From JAEUKA01 sp035328405 (GTDB lineage Bacteria; Myxococcota_A; Polyangia; Palsa-1104; JAEUJZ01): a stretch of DNA of 64,000 nucleotides. Where the stretch lies: assembly GCA_035328405.1 (NCBI GenBank), contig DAOLIT010000009.1:1-64000 (forward strand). The letters run 5' to 3'. Positions 41,089 to 50,250 of this stretch are shown piece after piece. Position 1 is the stretch's first letter. Each line of letters begins with the position of its first letter. Under the pieces are notes generated by a model that was not told the DNA's origin, searched no databases, and saw only the letters and a program-made list of their open reading frames with translations. A program made the position numbers and the translations under genes.

Positions 41089-43496
41089 ATGTTTCGTACG
41101 CTTATTCGACTGTCCACAACGATGACGGCCTCGGTCACGAACTTCACGAAAAAGCGCCGGGGCTCACGCAACCTTGCGTCGCTTGGGCTGGCCGGGCTTC
41201 TGGCTTTGTCTGTCGGCGGCCTGTTTGGTGCTTGCTCGGGTGCCCAGGTCGGAAATGGCACGGGCGTTTGCGATCCCGCCTGCGCCGAGGATCAAGAATG
41301 TGTAGACGGTGCCTGCCTGTCGAAAATCCGCTGTAGTACCGGCGAAGATTGTCCGGGCGACATGTGGTGCCAGGGCGATCGATGCACGCCCTACAGCATC
41401 GACCATCCGAACGATCCTACTTGTTCGCGCCTCGTGCCGGTTGGTCTGTTGTCGCCGCAGATTTACTGCGAATGGCTCAAGCCGGAAGCGACTGATCCGT
41501 ATCCGAACCACAAGCAGGTGCTGTCCACGCCGCTCGTCGTCGATTTCAACTACGTCGGACGAGGTTCCGAAACCCTGACCATCCACCCGTCCATCGTCAT
41601 GAATTCGTACAACGGTTTGGACGGCGGTTGCGGCATCGGAACCGGAACGTACGGCATTCTGCGCGTGCTGGATGGTCGAACGTGTACGCAGCAACACCTG
41701 ATTCCGGTGCCGGTCAACGGCTCGGCCACACCCGCGCTCGGCGATCTGAACGGCGATGGCGTGGCCGACATCGTTGCGTATTCGGCAACCGGCGGTTTGG
41801 TGGCGTTCACGTTCGATCGCAACCAGAACAAATTTGTGACGCTGTGGACCTCGAAAACCGGCGCTGGTGCGGCTTTCGACCCGTTTGCAGGCATTTGTGA
41901 ATGGACGGGTCCGGCGATTCATGACCTGGACAACGATGGAAAACCAGAAGTGATCGCCGAAGGATTTGTGTTCAACAGTGCCGGCGTTCTTATCGACAAC
42001 TCGGTCAATTTGCGAACGGCGAACCAAAACGTCGGCCAGTTTTCCGTTGTCGCAGACATCGACAAAGACGGCGTGCCGAATCTTGTCGGGCCTTACGCCA
42101 CGTATTCGTGGGACAAAGCCACGTCGAAATGGAAAAAGGATCGCGATCTGCCCGTTCCCAGTGGTGTCTCTGCGAATCGCGCCTTTTGGCGGTCGCGGAC
42201 TTTGGAACGGCGAACGGGAGCAGCTTGGATCGCGCGACGACAGACGGAATCGCCGAAATCGCGATCATCATGAATGGTCGTGCGTGGGTTGTTTCCAAAG
42301 ACGGTGCCGTCGTATTCGGGCCGCTCTCGTTGCCTGGTTCGGCAGGCGGTGGCCCGCCGACGGTCGGAGATTTTGACAACGATGGCCGTCCCGAGCTGGC
42401 CGCAGCAGGCTCCAATTCCTACACGGTCTTCGACCCGGACTGCGTATCAGGAGGCGACGAGAAATACTGCCCGAGCAAAGCGACCAACAACATCTTGTGG
42501 ACCAACCAGTCTCAAGATCAGAGCTCGAACATCACCGGTTCTTCGCTGTTCGACTTCGAGGCAGACGGGACTGCGGAAGCGGTATACGCGGACGAATGTT
42601 TCGCCCGGATCTATTCGGGCAAAACCGGCGAGGTGCTGTTTTCGCAGGCTCACTCTTCGTGTACCTGGAACGAGTATCCGGTGGTCGCCGATGTCGCCGG
42701 CAACTTCCGCAGCAAATTGATCGTTCCGTCGAACGAAAACTGCAACGTGAGCTGCCCAGCGGTGGACCCGGTTTTCAAAGGTCTCCGCTGTTCGTCGAGT
42801 GCCGATTGTCCCAACGGAATCGGCTGCGACCAGGGGTATTGCCGCTGCACGGCGGATGCTCAGTGCAACACCACAAGCGTCGGTGGCGGTTTCGTTTGTC
42901 GACCGCCAGCGACCGGCGTTCCCGGCACGGACAACACCTGCCGGGCGGCCTTTACCGGAAAACGCACAGGCATTCGCGTGTTCGGAGACGTGGCCGACCG
43001 CTGGGCCGCCTCGAGGCCGCTGTGGAACCAGCACACGTATTCGATCAGCAACATCGACGATCGCGGGGTCATTCCTGTCTCGAGCCAATGGCAACGCAAC
43101 TGGGAAATGCCCAACTACAACAACTTCCGCATGAACGTCCAGGGCAAGCTCAGCGCGTCTGCTTCGGGCGATGTCACGGCCCCGAACGCCCAGGGCACTG
43201 CGGAATGTCAAGACGGCTCGGTGAGGCTCATCACCAACGTGTGCAATCGCGGCACGGCACCTGTCGTCGATGAAACCCCCGTTTCCTTCTACGAAGGCAC
43301 GCAGCTTTTGTGTACCGCCGAAACGCGAGAAGCCCTCCCCCCCGGAAGTTGCACCCAAGTCAGTTGCACCACGCCGCTCACCCAAAGCGGCTCGCACACC
43401 GTCAAAGTGGTCGCTGATGACGATGGCACCGGCCAAGGCCTGACCAGCGAGTGCCGAGAAAGCAACAACACCGGCACCTTCACCTTCGGCTGCTAA
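41089..43496 (+). pseudogene. FG-GAP/CARDB lipoprotein gene, interrupted by a frameshift
   Basis: The first frame (41089 onward) gives a signal peptide with a long basic n-region and lipobox GLFGAC (Cys49), Cys-rich knots (CDPACAEDQEC, CSTGEDCPGDMWC) and FG-GAP/VCBS repeats (GDLNGDGVADIVAY, DLDNDGKPEVIAEG, ADIDKDGVPNLV). Near 42184-42187 the reading moves to the -1 frame, which continues with AVADFGTA, GDFDNDGRPELAAAG, a second Cys-rich part and a CARDB-like domain to 43496. One extra T in the four-T run would restore a single frame of about 800 residues. This could be a sequencing error or a real loss. Confidence 0.8.
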
Positions 43497-43570
43497 CGCG
43501 TTCCCACCCAGAAACGAACTTCTAGACTCCCCATCACATCCCCGGTCTGCGCGGACCGCCCGAGCCTGTG

Positions 43571-43670
43571 NNNNNNNNNNNNNNNNNNNNNNNNNNNNNN
43601 NNNNNNNNNNNNNNNNNNNNNNNNNNNNNNNNNNNNNNNNNNNNNNNNNNNNNNNNNNNNNNNNNNNNNN
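43571..43670. other. Scaffold gap of 100 N
   Basis: Exactly 100 N. Its true length is unknown, and the fragment that follows is cut by it. Confidence 0.99.
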
Positions 43671-43805
43671 GCGCGGGGGTTGTTGGTGAACGGCCTTCTG
43701 CGCGCCCAAATCCTACAATGCGAGGATCTGGCTCAATTGGACCGCTGGATCACCCGCGCCGTGACGGCTACCTCGGTCTCGGACGTGATGATCGCCGTCG
43801 CGTAG
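43671..43805 (+). CDS. C-terminal fragment of an Rpn-like (PD-(D/E)XK) protein
   Basis: A frame reads out of the gap (codons from 43671) to TAG 43803-43805. Its 44 residues, with RAQILQCEDLAQLDRW and AVTATSVSDVM, resemble the C-terminal tail common in Rpn/DUF4351-type proteins of polyangial myxobacteria, where an IL-x-C-x-D and LDRW pattern ends in A-T-S-V-D. The catalytic part is lost in the gap. The match is from general pattern memory. Confidence 0.5.
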   Translation, partial: ARGLLVNGLLRAQILQCEDLAQLDRWITRAVTATSVSDVMIAVA

Positions 43806-43846
43806 CTTGTTCCAAGCTGCCTTCATTCGCTCAGTCGTTCCCCGGA

Positions 43847-44212
43847 CTATTTCTTTTGACAGCACAGGTTGCAGGTCGTCGTGGTGCCCCCTTTTGGGCA
43901 AACCGTGGCCGATTCTTCTGGACATTTCTGGGACATGTAGCCGTCTGCGCAAAAATCCGCTGCGTCATTTGGACATTGGGCGAGCGTTTTTTCCTCGTTC
44001 AGCCACACGCCTTTTCCGCTTTTGCAGGCGGAAACGTTGCTTGCGACGCACAGGGTCGAGCTGCACGTCATTCCTTCTGGACAAGCGTTGGTTGCGGGCT
44101 CGCATGAGTAGAGCAGCCTCGATAGATCGGGTGCATAGCAACCTCCAACAAAACCCAAAGAGGTCGCCCCGAAAAGGAACAAACCCAGCAGCAAGCGGAA
44201 GGAACAGCGCAT
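43847..44212 (-). CDS. Cys-rich small lipoprotein
   Basis: A 121-residue protein starting at ATG 44212, which overlaps the TGA of the upstream gene (TGATG), so the two are translationally coupled. The signal peptide ends in lipobox FVGGC (Cys25). The mature part has about 13 Cys residues in short spacing (CEPATNACPEGMTC, CPNDAADFC, CNLCC), as in small disulfide-rich binding proteins. Family unknown. Confidence 0.6.
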   Translation of the reverse strand: MRCSFRLLLGLFLFGATSLGFVGGCYAPDLSRLLYSCEPATNACPEGMTCSSTLCVASNVSACKSGKGVWLNEEKTLAQCPNDAADFCADGYMSQKCPEESATVCPKGGTTTTCNLCCQKK

Positions 44213-45015
44213 CAGAACCTCCCCAGAACCAGAGCCCCCAGGCCATTGTTTTGCGGCACCAGGGCCAGCGACAAGCCTGTGTTGCCCCGCGCGTAATACA
44301 CGCCCGTCCAAACGACTCCCGCAGCAAGTGCCGCCCCACCGATGGCACTCAAAACATACGAGGACGTGGCCAATTTTTGCCCGGACGATTCCACACCTTG
44401 GAGTTCTGAGTTCCAAGCTTGGCCTCGATTTTCGGGTGCACTCACTTGTTTGGATTGCGCGAGTGCTCCGCCGCCCAAGCCAATTCCCGTGAGCAAAAAC
44501 GCTCCGCCGCCCGCCATCAGCGCAATCGCGGGAATGGGAGGCAACGATCCCTTCACCTCGCCCGCCGGTTTTTCCCCGGCTTGGATCGCGATCGCGATTT
44601 TCAGTTCATCTATTTTCTGTTTCACCTTGTCCAAATCGGCAGCGTTTGGGCAACTGTCTATATAGGATTCAAGGAAACCGATTGAGTCGTTAAATTTTCG
44701 TTGCCGTTCTGAAACAAGTGCAAGATTTATCAAAAAATCCGGCAATTTCGTGATGTTATAGGCATTTTGAAAATCCGACCGGGCGTGATCCCAATCTTTC
44801 GATTCCCAATAGATCACAGCACTATCGTAAAAGCGCATCGCTTTGTCTTGATCTTGCTGCGCGATGGTGGGCGGCGGTTTGCATTCGTCCGCCTTGCGCT
44901 CGCGCCGATGTCTCCGTCGTGCCTCGGAAACCTGAACATCTCCGAGCAGCCAAAACCCAACAAAACCAACGCAAACACACGGCAGAAGGTGCGCCAAACG
45001 TCGGAGTTTCTTCAT
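44212..45015 (-). CDS. TPR-like exported membrane protein
   Basis: The 267-residue protein (ATG 45015, with GAGGG seven bases upstream; ATG 45021 is an alternative) has an N-terminal hydrophobic segment LLPCVCVGFVGFWLL, a basic-region patch (ARRRHRRERK), a TPR-like repeat (AMRFYDSAVIYWESKDWDHA and FLINLALVSERQRKFNDSI), and two Gly/Ala-rich helices near the end (IALMAGGGAFLLTGIGLGGG and LSAIGGAALAAGVVW). This is a layout common in myxobacterial proteins of unknown function. It is coupled to the Cys-rich lipoprotein gene. Confidence 0.65.
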   Translation of the reverse strand: MKKLRRLAHLLPCVCVGFVGFWLLGDVQVSEARRRHRRERKADECKPPPTIAQQDQDKAMRFYDSAVIYWESKDWDHARSDFQNAYNITKLPDFLINLALVSERQRKFNDSIGFLESYIDSCPNAADLDKVKQKIDELKIAIAIQAGEKPAGEVKGSLPPIPAIALMAGGGAFLLTGIGLGGGALAQSKQVSAPENRGQAWNSELQGVESSGQKLATSSYVLSAIGGAALAAGVVWTGVYYARGNTGLSLALVPQNNGLGALVLGRF

Positions 45016-45289
45016 CCACATCCCTCGATTTGAACCGACCTAGTTCATTATAAAAGCCTCTTCGTGGATGTTTGAGACATTGCTTTGCTTTTCACAGGAG
45101 AAAGCTGCCTACCACCGAGTCGATGAGATATGGCACGAAGAAACATGAATGGATTTGTGGGGAAGACCGTCCAATCAAGCGTTGTTGCCGTTTTTCTGCC
45201 AGAGTCGCATCGCTGGCCCGCGAGATAGAAAAACGACGGATAATGAGATTAGGCGCGAACGCGCCGAAAGGAACAAAAGGAGCAAACCC

Positions 45290-45958
45290 ATGAAAGCACT
45301 GCATTTTGCTGCGATGGCTCTCGCCTTGCTGACCGGCTGCGGGAATTGGACGACCTCTTCGCATACTTGTGTCGGTCGCAGCTGTGGATCGACCTGGAAT
45401 GGCGGAGGCGGCTTGCCGACGACGGCGTATACGACCTTCGTGATCGATTCCGGCGCGGCGATCGAGCTACCGCAAGCCACACTCGGAATCACCACCAACG
45501 GCCAAGGCGGCTGGGTTTTGGCTTGGCAAGGCGATCGGTACCAGCGCCAATTCAACGGCACGATCACGTGTCCGACGATGTGCTCGATTTCCTACGCGCG
45601 TTTCGACGGTGCCTATCCAGGAGACAGTGCGCAGATTACCGGGAGCAACCAGATCGCTTTCCAGGGCGTGACCAGCGCTGCGGTTCCGCAAAATCTGCTG
45701 TTCCAAATGAGTCATCAGCCCGTGACGTTCGACCTGTATATCGACGGGCACCCTGCCATTGGAACGGTTGTGTTTGCTTCGGAAGGAGTGCTATCGACGA
45801 CCGACACGATGCCGTTTTCGCTCGTGTCGGACAATGAGGCCTATGTCGGCAAGACCGAAAAAGCGCCTTCTTTCGTCGCGAAGCCGCCGAAAGACGACAC
45901 CGAACGATCGATTACCGTCGCGGCTCCGCCTCTTGACGAGAAGAAACAGGATAAATAG
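45290..45958 (+). CDS. Small lipoprotein of unknown function
   Basis: The 222-residue protein begins at ATG 45290 with AAGGAG upstream. The signal peptide ends in lipobox LLTGC (Cys17). The rest looks beta-rich (TTFVIDSGAAIELPQATLGI, FQGVTSAAVPQNLLFQM) with paired Cys (CVGRSCGS and CPTMC), and an acidic, Lys-rich tail. No family was seen. Its 3' end overlaps that of the convergent transporter by 47 bases. Confidence 0.6.
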   Translation: MKALHFAAMALALLTGCGNWTTSSHTCVGRSCGSTWNGGGGLPTTAYTTFVIDSGAAIELPQATLGITTNGQGGWVLAWQGDRYQRQFNGTITCPTMCSISYARFDGAYPGDSAQITGSNQIAFQGVTSAAVPQNLLFQMSHQPVTFDLYIDGHPAIGTVVFASEGVLSTTDTMPFSLVSDNEAYVGKTEKAPSFVAKPPKDDTERSITVAAPPLDEKKQDK

Positions 45959-47420
45959 GGCCACCGCTGCGAGGCATTGGCGCACCGTGGCCGCCTCGAC
46001 CCGGTAGCGCATTCCACAGCCTCGAAATGATGAATGCTCCGAGCACCGCGAAGCCGAGCGGCAAAAACGGCCAGACCTCAAACTCGACGCCGCTTGCGCC
46101 GGGGACTCTATATCGCTCAAGCAATCTCCCCAGGACAACTCCGGCGAGCGAGCCGCCCAAGTATTGCGCTCCGTCGAACAACCCAGCGGCTGTCGCAGCA
46201 GCTTTTCGCCCACCGAAATCCATCGAAGCCGCTCCGCCCACCAGCGAGTGCGCGCTTTGGATGAAAAAAGAAATCGCAACCAACACCATCGCAGCACCCC
46301 AGGCGTGGTGAATGGCTCCGCGCAACGACAGAAGGCTCGCGAGCATGCCCACGAAAGCGAAGAAAATGACCGGCGCTCGTCGAGACTGAAACAAACGATC
46401 CGAAGCATTGCCTGCCGCCAAACCTCCCAGCACCGCAGCAATCGGCATCGCCACCGACGCGAACTGGTACGGCGCAAACGCAAACAGTCGTTTCGCAGTC
46501 ACGCCAAACTCGCTCACGATGTAACGCGGGTACCACTGGTCGATGGTGTGACGCACTGAACCGATGCAGAACGACGACAGGGCAATCAGCCAAGGTTCCT
46601 TGCGCGCAAACACTTTTCGGAGCACGAAACCCAGCGAACTCGGCAGTTGGGCTTCCTCGGGGGATTCATCCTTTGTGTCCAGATCACCCAAGCCTGCCTG
46701 GGCCGGCGAATTCTCGATGCGGAAGTAACACAGCACCCACATCACCGTCAGAAACGCCGCCGGAATGAAGAACGCGTACTGCCACGGCACCAGCGCAAGC
46801 GCAAGCGGCAGAAGCACATACGCAAACGTCCGCCCAATCTGAATCATGATCCCGAAAATCCCGGCGAATTTGCCGCGCTCGGTGACCTTGAACCACGCCG
46901 CATTGATTTTCACGATCGACAGCGCGCCAAACGACTGAAAGTAGTGGTTGCTGGCCCAAAGGACCGTCGTCATGGCGATGACGGTCGGCCAAGTCATGTC
47001 GCCAGCCAACACAGCGCGGCTCACGAGCTGGCCCCCCATAAAAACCGCCGGTTTCGTGATGACAAGGTGGCTTAGACCAAAAAGCAGGTTGAAAAAAGCC
47101 GCTCCCGCCGCGCCGATCAAAATCGCCCGCTTGCCCCCGATTCGATCCGCAAAAGGCCCGTTCAGAAACACCGCCAGTCCGTAGGTCGCCAGCGCCGCAC
47201 CCGTGATGGTGCTGTAGTCATTGTGCGTCCAACCGAACTGCTCTGAAACCGCCGCCTGAACTGCCGCCAGGTTGTATCGGCTCATGTAAAAAAAGCCGTA
47301 CATCAGCCCGAGGAAGAACCAGTTCTGAAAGCGGCGAAGCCGAAACTCCCGAGAGAGCTGCTCATCTGGAGCATTGCTCGCCAACACCGGATCGGGCCCA
47401 CTGCGCTTGGCTGTCACCAT
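45912..47420 (-). CDS. MFS transporter, organophosphate:phosphate antiporter-like
   Basis: The 502-residue protein has about twelve hydrophobic helices and OPA-family features: FQNWFFLGLMYGFFYMSRYN near the start, FNGPFADRIGGKRAILIGA-like loop 2 (LNGPFADRIGGKR), and a central hydrophilic loop (DLDTKDESPEEAQ). Such proteins exchange phosphate for glycerol-3-phosphate, hexose phosphate or similar esters. The start at 47420 is chosen; there is no strong ribosome-binding site. It is divergent from the HTH-EgtD gene and overlaps a convergent lipoprotein gene. Substrate not known. Confidence 0.85.
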   Translation of the reverse strand: MVTAKRSGPDPVLASNAPDEQLSREFRLRRFQNWFFLGLMYGFFYMSRYNLAAVQAAVSEQFGWTHNDYSTITGAALATYGLAVFLNGPFADRIGGKRAILIGAAGAAFFNLLFGLSHLVITKPAVFMGGQLVSRAVLAGDMTWPTVIAMTTVLWASNHYFQSFGALSIVKINAAWFKVTERGKFAGIFGIMIQIGRTFAYVLLPLALALVPWQYAFFIPAAFLTVMWVLCYFRIENSPAQAGLGDLDTKDESPEEAQLPSSLGFVLRKVFARKEPWLIALSSFCIGSVRHTIDQWYPRYIVSEFGVTAKRLFAFAPYQFASVAMPIAAVLGGLAAGNASDRLFQSRRAPVIFFAFVGMLASLLSLRGAIHHAWGAAMVLVAISFFIQSAHSLVGGAASMDFGGRKAAATAAGLFDGAQYLGGSLAGVVLGRLLERYRVPGASGVEFEVWPFLPLGFAVLGAFIISRLWNALPGRGGHGAPMPRSGGPIYPVSSRQEAEPRR

Positions 47421-47472
47421 GTTGCAGCCATAACACAAACCCCTCCGAAACAGGGCAGGTTTTTTGGGGAGC

Positions 47473-47499
47473 TTGCCATACCCGAGCACACGTTATACT
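47473..47499 (+). promoter_or_regulatory. Possible promoter of the HTH-EgtD gene
   Basis: TATACT at 47494-47499 is a near-consensus -10 located 79 bases before the ATG. TTGCCA at 47473-47478 could be the -35, but the spacer is only 15 bases. The encoded protein has an HTH domain, so autoregulation is possible. Confidence 0.35.
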
Positions 47500-47578
47500 C
47501 CACGGCTGTCAGCGCATTTTCATTCGAGAAACGCACACAAATTGCAGCAACACGACGCAAGACAATCACGAGGCACCA

Positions 47579-49102
47579 ATGGCCCAAAAAGTACAAATAG
47601 AGAACTTCCTGTCTGAAAACGCAAAGGCGGTTCGATTGCTTGAACGGACAATTCAAGAAATAGCTGCTCAAAAAACTGTGGATGAGCGGATCGCATTAAA
47701 TAGTGCTTTGGCTTCTATTCGTTGTCTTGTCGAATCTCAAGACTATAGAAATTCATATCGAGAACGCCCATCTATATTTGAAAATGATTTTGCAATTCCT
47801 ATATCAAACACCAATGTGGAGATGACAGTCAGTTGGGGACTCGGAATGCATAAGAAACGCATTGAAAAGAACCTCGATTTGGAATATGTATCAAGCAAAA
47901 CAGGCATACCCGTCGGTGTCCTAGACGCATTTGAGTCTGGGAAGGCTGCTCCAACCAAAGAAGCGATTTTTCGCGTTTTGTCGTTGGAATGTTTAGATTT
48001 CGACTCTGCCTCTTTGTTACGCCACATGAACATTTCCAATGAATCAATGAGAGAACACAGTCAAAAACTCAATTGCTGGATACCGATGGGGCCTGGTCCT
48101 GTATCAAAAATTGAACAATTGAAAGCCATGGTAAACGATGATACAGACCATATTGAGCAGAGCTATCTATACATTGATCCGGCGAGTGCTGCGGATTGGT
48201 GCTCTGTATCGATACACAAAGACTACGATGCGCTTCAATCCACTGCTCAATACGATCGGGCAGCCAATGTAGCTGGAACGCTGATTGAATCACCGTGGAT
48301 TGATGTTGTCGCATTGGGTTCGGGAGATGGTCGGTCTGAGGTTCGGTTTGTCGAACAACTGATCCAGTCCATAGGTCGTTCAGCACTGCGTCTCTGTCTG
48401 GTCGATATTAGCCACCCTTTGTTGTCTGTCGCATACAGGCAAGCGAAATCCTCGTTAGGAAGATTTGAAACCCCTGTTTTTGCAATCAATGCGGATTTTT
48501 GGGATCTCAAATTGTATAAAGAATTGCTTTCATCGGAAGGATCGAGTCAGCGCACACGGTTGTTTACCATGTTGGGACACACCCTCAGCAATTTGGACAA
48601 TGACCTTGCATTTTTGGAAACGGGGTTGTCTCGCGCTCGGACGGGTGATTTGCTGTTGCTCGATTTTCGGCTGTCTTATATGCAATCGGGAAGTTACGAC
48701 CAAATCATGGCGTCGGACCCGGCTTTTTCACAAGCGGATTCACTGGAATTGATCAAATTGAGAGATCAATTTCTAACAGGCCCATTTCGACGCTATGGAG
48801 AGCCAAATGCCACGATTGAAGTGTTTCCAAAACTCGAATTTGACCACACAATACCAGGGAGTTATCGTGTGAATTTCCGTGTTCGAATTCAACATGAAAA
48901 GGTTGAACGTGTATGCTCGGTCTATTTTAGCCGACGTTATAATCAAGAGAAGCTGCTCGATACGCTTAGAAGAGTGGGCTGGGATATTGTGGATATGTGG
49001 CGCTATGGTTTGACAAAAACACCCTGTATGCTCGGCCTCTTTCGAAAAAACCATCAGAAAAAAACATTTACTGGGCGTGAAAACTATTTCTTTGCATATT
49101 GA
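47579..49102 (+). CDS. HTH domain fused to an EgtD-like histidine methyltransferase domain
   Basis: The 507-residue protein is more AT-rich than its neighbours. Residues about 90-140 form an XRE-like helix-turn-helix (HKKRIEKNLDLEYVSSKTGI, VLDAFESGKAAPTKEAI). Residues about 240-500 match EgtD-type SAM-dependent methyltransferases: VVALGSGDGRSEVRFVEQL (motif I), LVDISHPLL (274-282), MLGHTLSNLDNDLAFLETG and LLLLDFRLSY. EgtD trimethylates histidine in ergothioneine synthesis; whether this domain does so is unproven. It stands alone: no egtB or egtC is nearby, and the upstream divergent transporter is unrelated. Confidence 0.8.
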   Translation: MAQKVQIENFLSENAKAVRLLERTIQEIAAQKTVDERIALNSALASIRCLVESQDYRNSYRERPSIFENDFAIPISNTNVEMTVSWGLGMHKKRIEKNLDLEYVSSKTGIPVGVLDAFESGKAAPTKEAIFRVLSLECLDFDSASLLRHMNISNESMREHSQKLNCWIPMGPGPVSKIEQLKAMVNDDTDHIEQSYLYIDPASAADWCSVSIHKDYDALQSTAQYDRAANVAGTLIESPWIDVVALGSGDGRSEVRFVEQLIQSIGRSALRLCLVDISHPLLSVAYRQAKSSLGRFETPVFAINADFWDLKLYKELLSSEGSSQRTRLFTMLGHTLSNLDNDLAFLETGLSRARTGDLLLLDFRLSYMQSGSYDQIMASDPAFSQADSLELIKLRDQFLTGPFRRYGEPNATIEVFPKLEFDHTIPGSYRVNFRVRIQHEKVERVCSVYFSRRYNQEKLLDTLRRVGWDIVDMWRYGLTKTPCMLGLFRKNHQKKTFTGRENYFFAY

Positions 49103-49200
49103 CAAAAGAACCAAAAAATATGATGATATCCGTCGTGTCCGTTTGACCGGTGTTCTCTCAGGGAATTGTCTCTGAAAGAGTGTTCCGAAAGGAGGAAGTC

Positions 49201-50127
49201 ATGCGTGGTTTGTTACTTGCCTGTTTGTTGGCCTTTGTGGGTTGTGGAAACACGGAGTCTGAGAGAGTGCCAGAGAACGCGCCGTTTGCGATTCTTCCGG
49301 TGCAAAACTCCAAAAATGTCGCGGAATTTTCCCCTCACACGGCGGGACCACTGGACGGGCGACCTTATCAGTATCGCGTTCCCAGTCGTTATGACAAAAC
49401 AAAACCGACACCGCTGCTGCTGATGCTCCATGGATTTTCTGCCAGTGGGAACATGGAGGAAATTTACCTAAATTTCAGTGCTCTCGCGGAAAGCAAGACC
49501 TTCCTGTACGCCTTTCCAGATGGAACACAAAATCCGGTGGGATTGCGTTTCTGGAATGCAATGGAGTGGTGTTGCAATTTCTTCAAATCCAGCGTCGATG
49601 ATGTTGCTTATATTCGGGCTGTGATTGCAGACATGCAAACACGTTTTAACGTAGATCCGAAGAGGATCTTCGTCTTTGGCCATTCCAACGGCGGTTTCAT
49701 GAGTCACCGCATTGCGTGTGAATTGTCGGACACCGTAGCAGGAATTGCGAGTTTGGCCGGACAACAATGGAATGACCCAACCCGCTGTACGCCGAAGCAG
49801 CATGTGCCGATTTTGCATATTCATGGAACGCTCGATGCGGTGATTGCTTATCCTGGAATGGGCGGTCTTTATCCGGGAGCGAAAGAGACGGTGCAAATTT
49901 GGGCTCAGAAAAATGGCTGCGGCGGCAGATTGACGTATTCGGGAGACAAGAAAGACCTGGATGCGGTGTTGCTCGGCGCGGAAACGACGGTAGAGAAATA
50001 CACCGGGTGTCCGGCAGACGGGCCGGTTGAATTGTGGTCGATTCAAGCCGGCGGTCATTTGCCGGTGCTCGGCAAGCATTTCTCGTCGTCCGTCTACGAC
50101 TTCTTTATGGCCCACCCCAAGCCGTAA
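49201..50127 (+). CDS. Lipid-anchored CE1/PHB-depolymerase-type esterase
   Basis: The 308-residue protein begins at ATG 49201 with AAGGAGG upstream. The lipobox FVGC follows a short signal peptide. The alpha/beta hydrolase core shows LLLMLHGFSASGN (oxyanion region), the nucleophile motif GHSNGG, and a late LHIHGTLDAVI with GGHLP supplying the acid and His. This matches the LpqC/feruloyl-esterase-like group, which cleaves esters in polymers or polyhydroxyalkanoates. It is lipid-anchored, so it acts outside the inner membrane. The substrate is unproven. Confidence 0.85.
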   Translation: MRGLLLACLLAFVGCGNTESERVPENAPFAILPVQNSKNVAEFSPHTAGPLDGRPYQYRVPSRYDKTKPTPLLLMLHGFSASGNMEEIYLNFSALAESKTFLYAFPDGTQNPVGLRFWNAMEWCCNFFKSSVDDVAYIRAVIADMQTRFNVDPKRIFVFGHSNGGFMSHRIACELSDTVAGIASLAGQQWNDPTRCTPKQHVPILHIHGTLDAVIAYPGMGGLYPGAKETVQIWAQKNGCGGRLTYSGDKKDLDAVLLGAETTVEKYTGCPADGPVELWSIQAGGHLPVLGKHFSSSVYDFFMAHPKP

Positions 50128-50250
50128 CCCCTTTCCGAGGGGCACAATCGACCGCTGTGGCTGCTCAGCCTACGCCCGGCGGTGGCGAATCGCCCGCACC
50201 CATTTTTGCAAAAGACGCCGAAGTTGAGCAGGTGACGGCCCAAAGCTGGT

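Noticed and set aside
42108..42273. Programmed -1 frameshift in the FG-GAP gene
   Set aside because: The site lacks a typical slippery heptamer, and no downstream pseudoknot was noticed.
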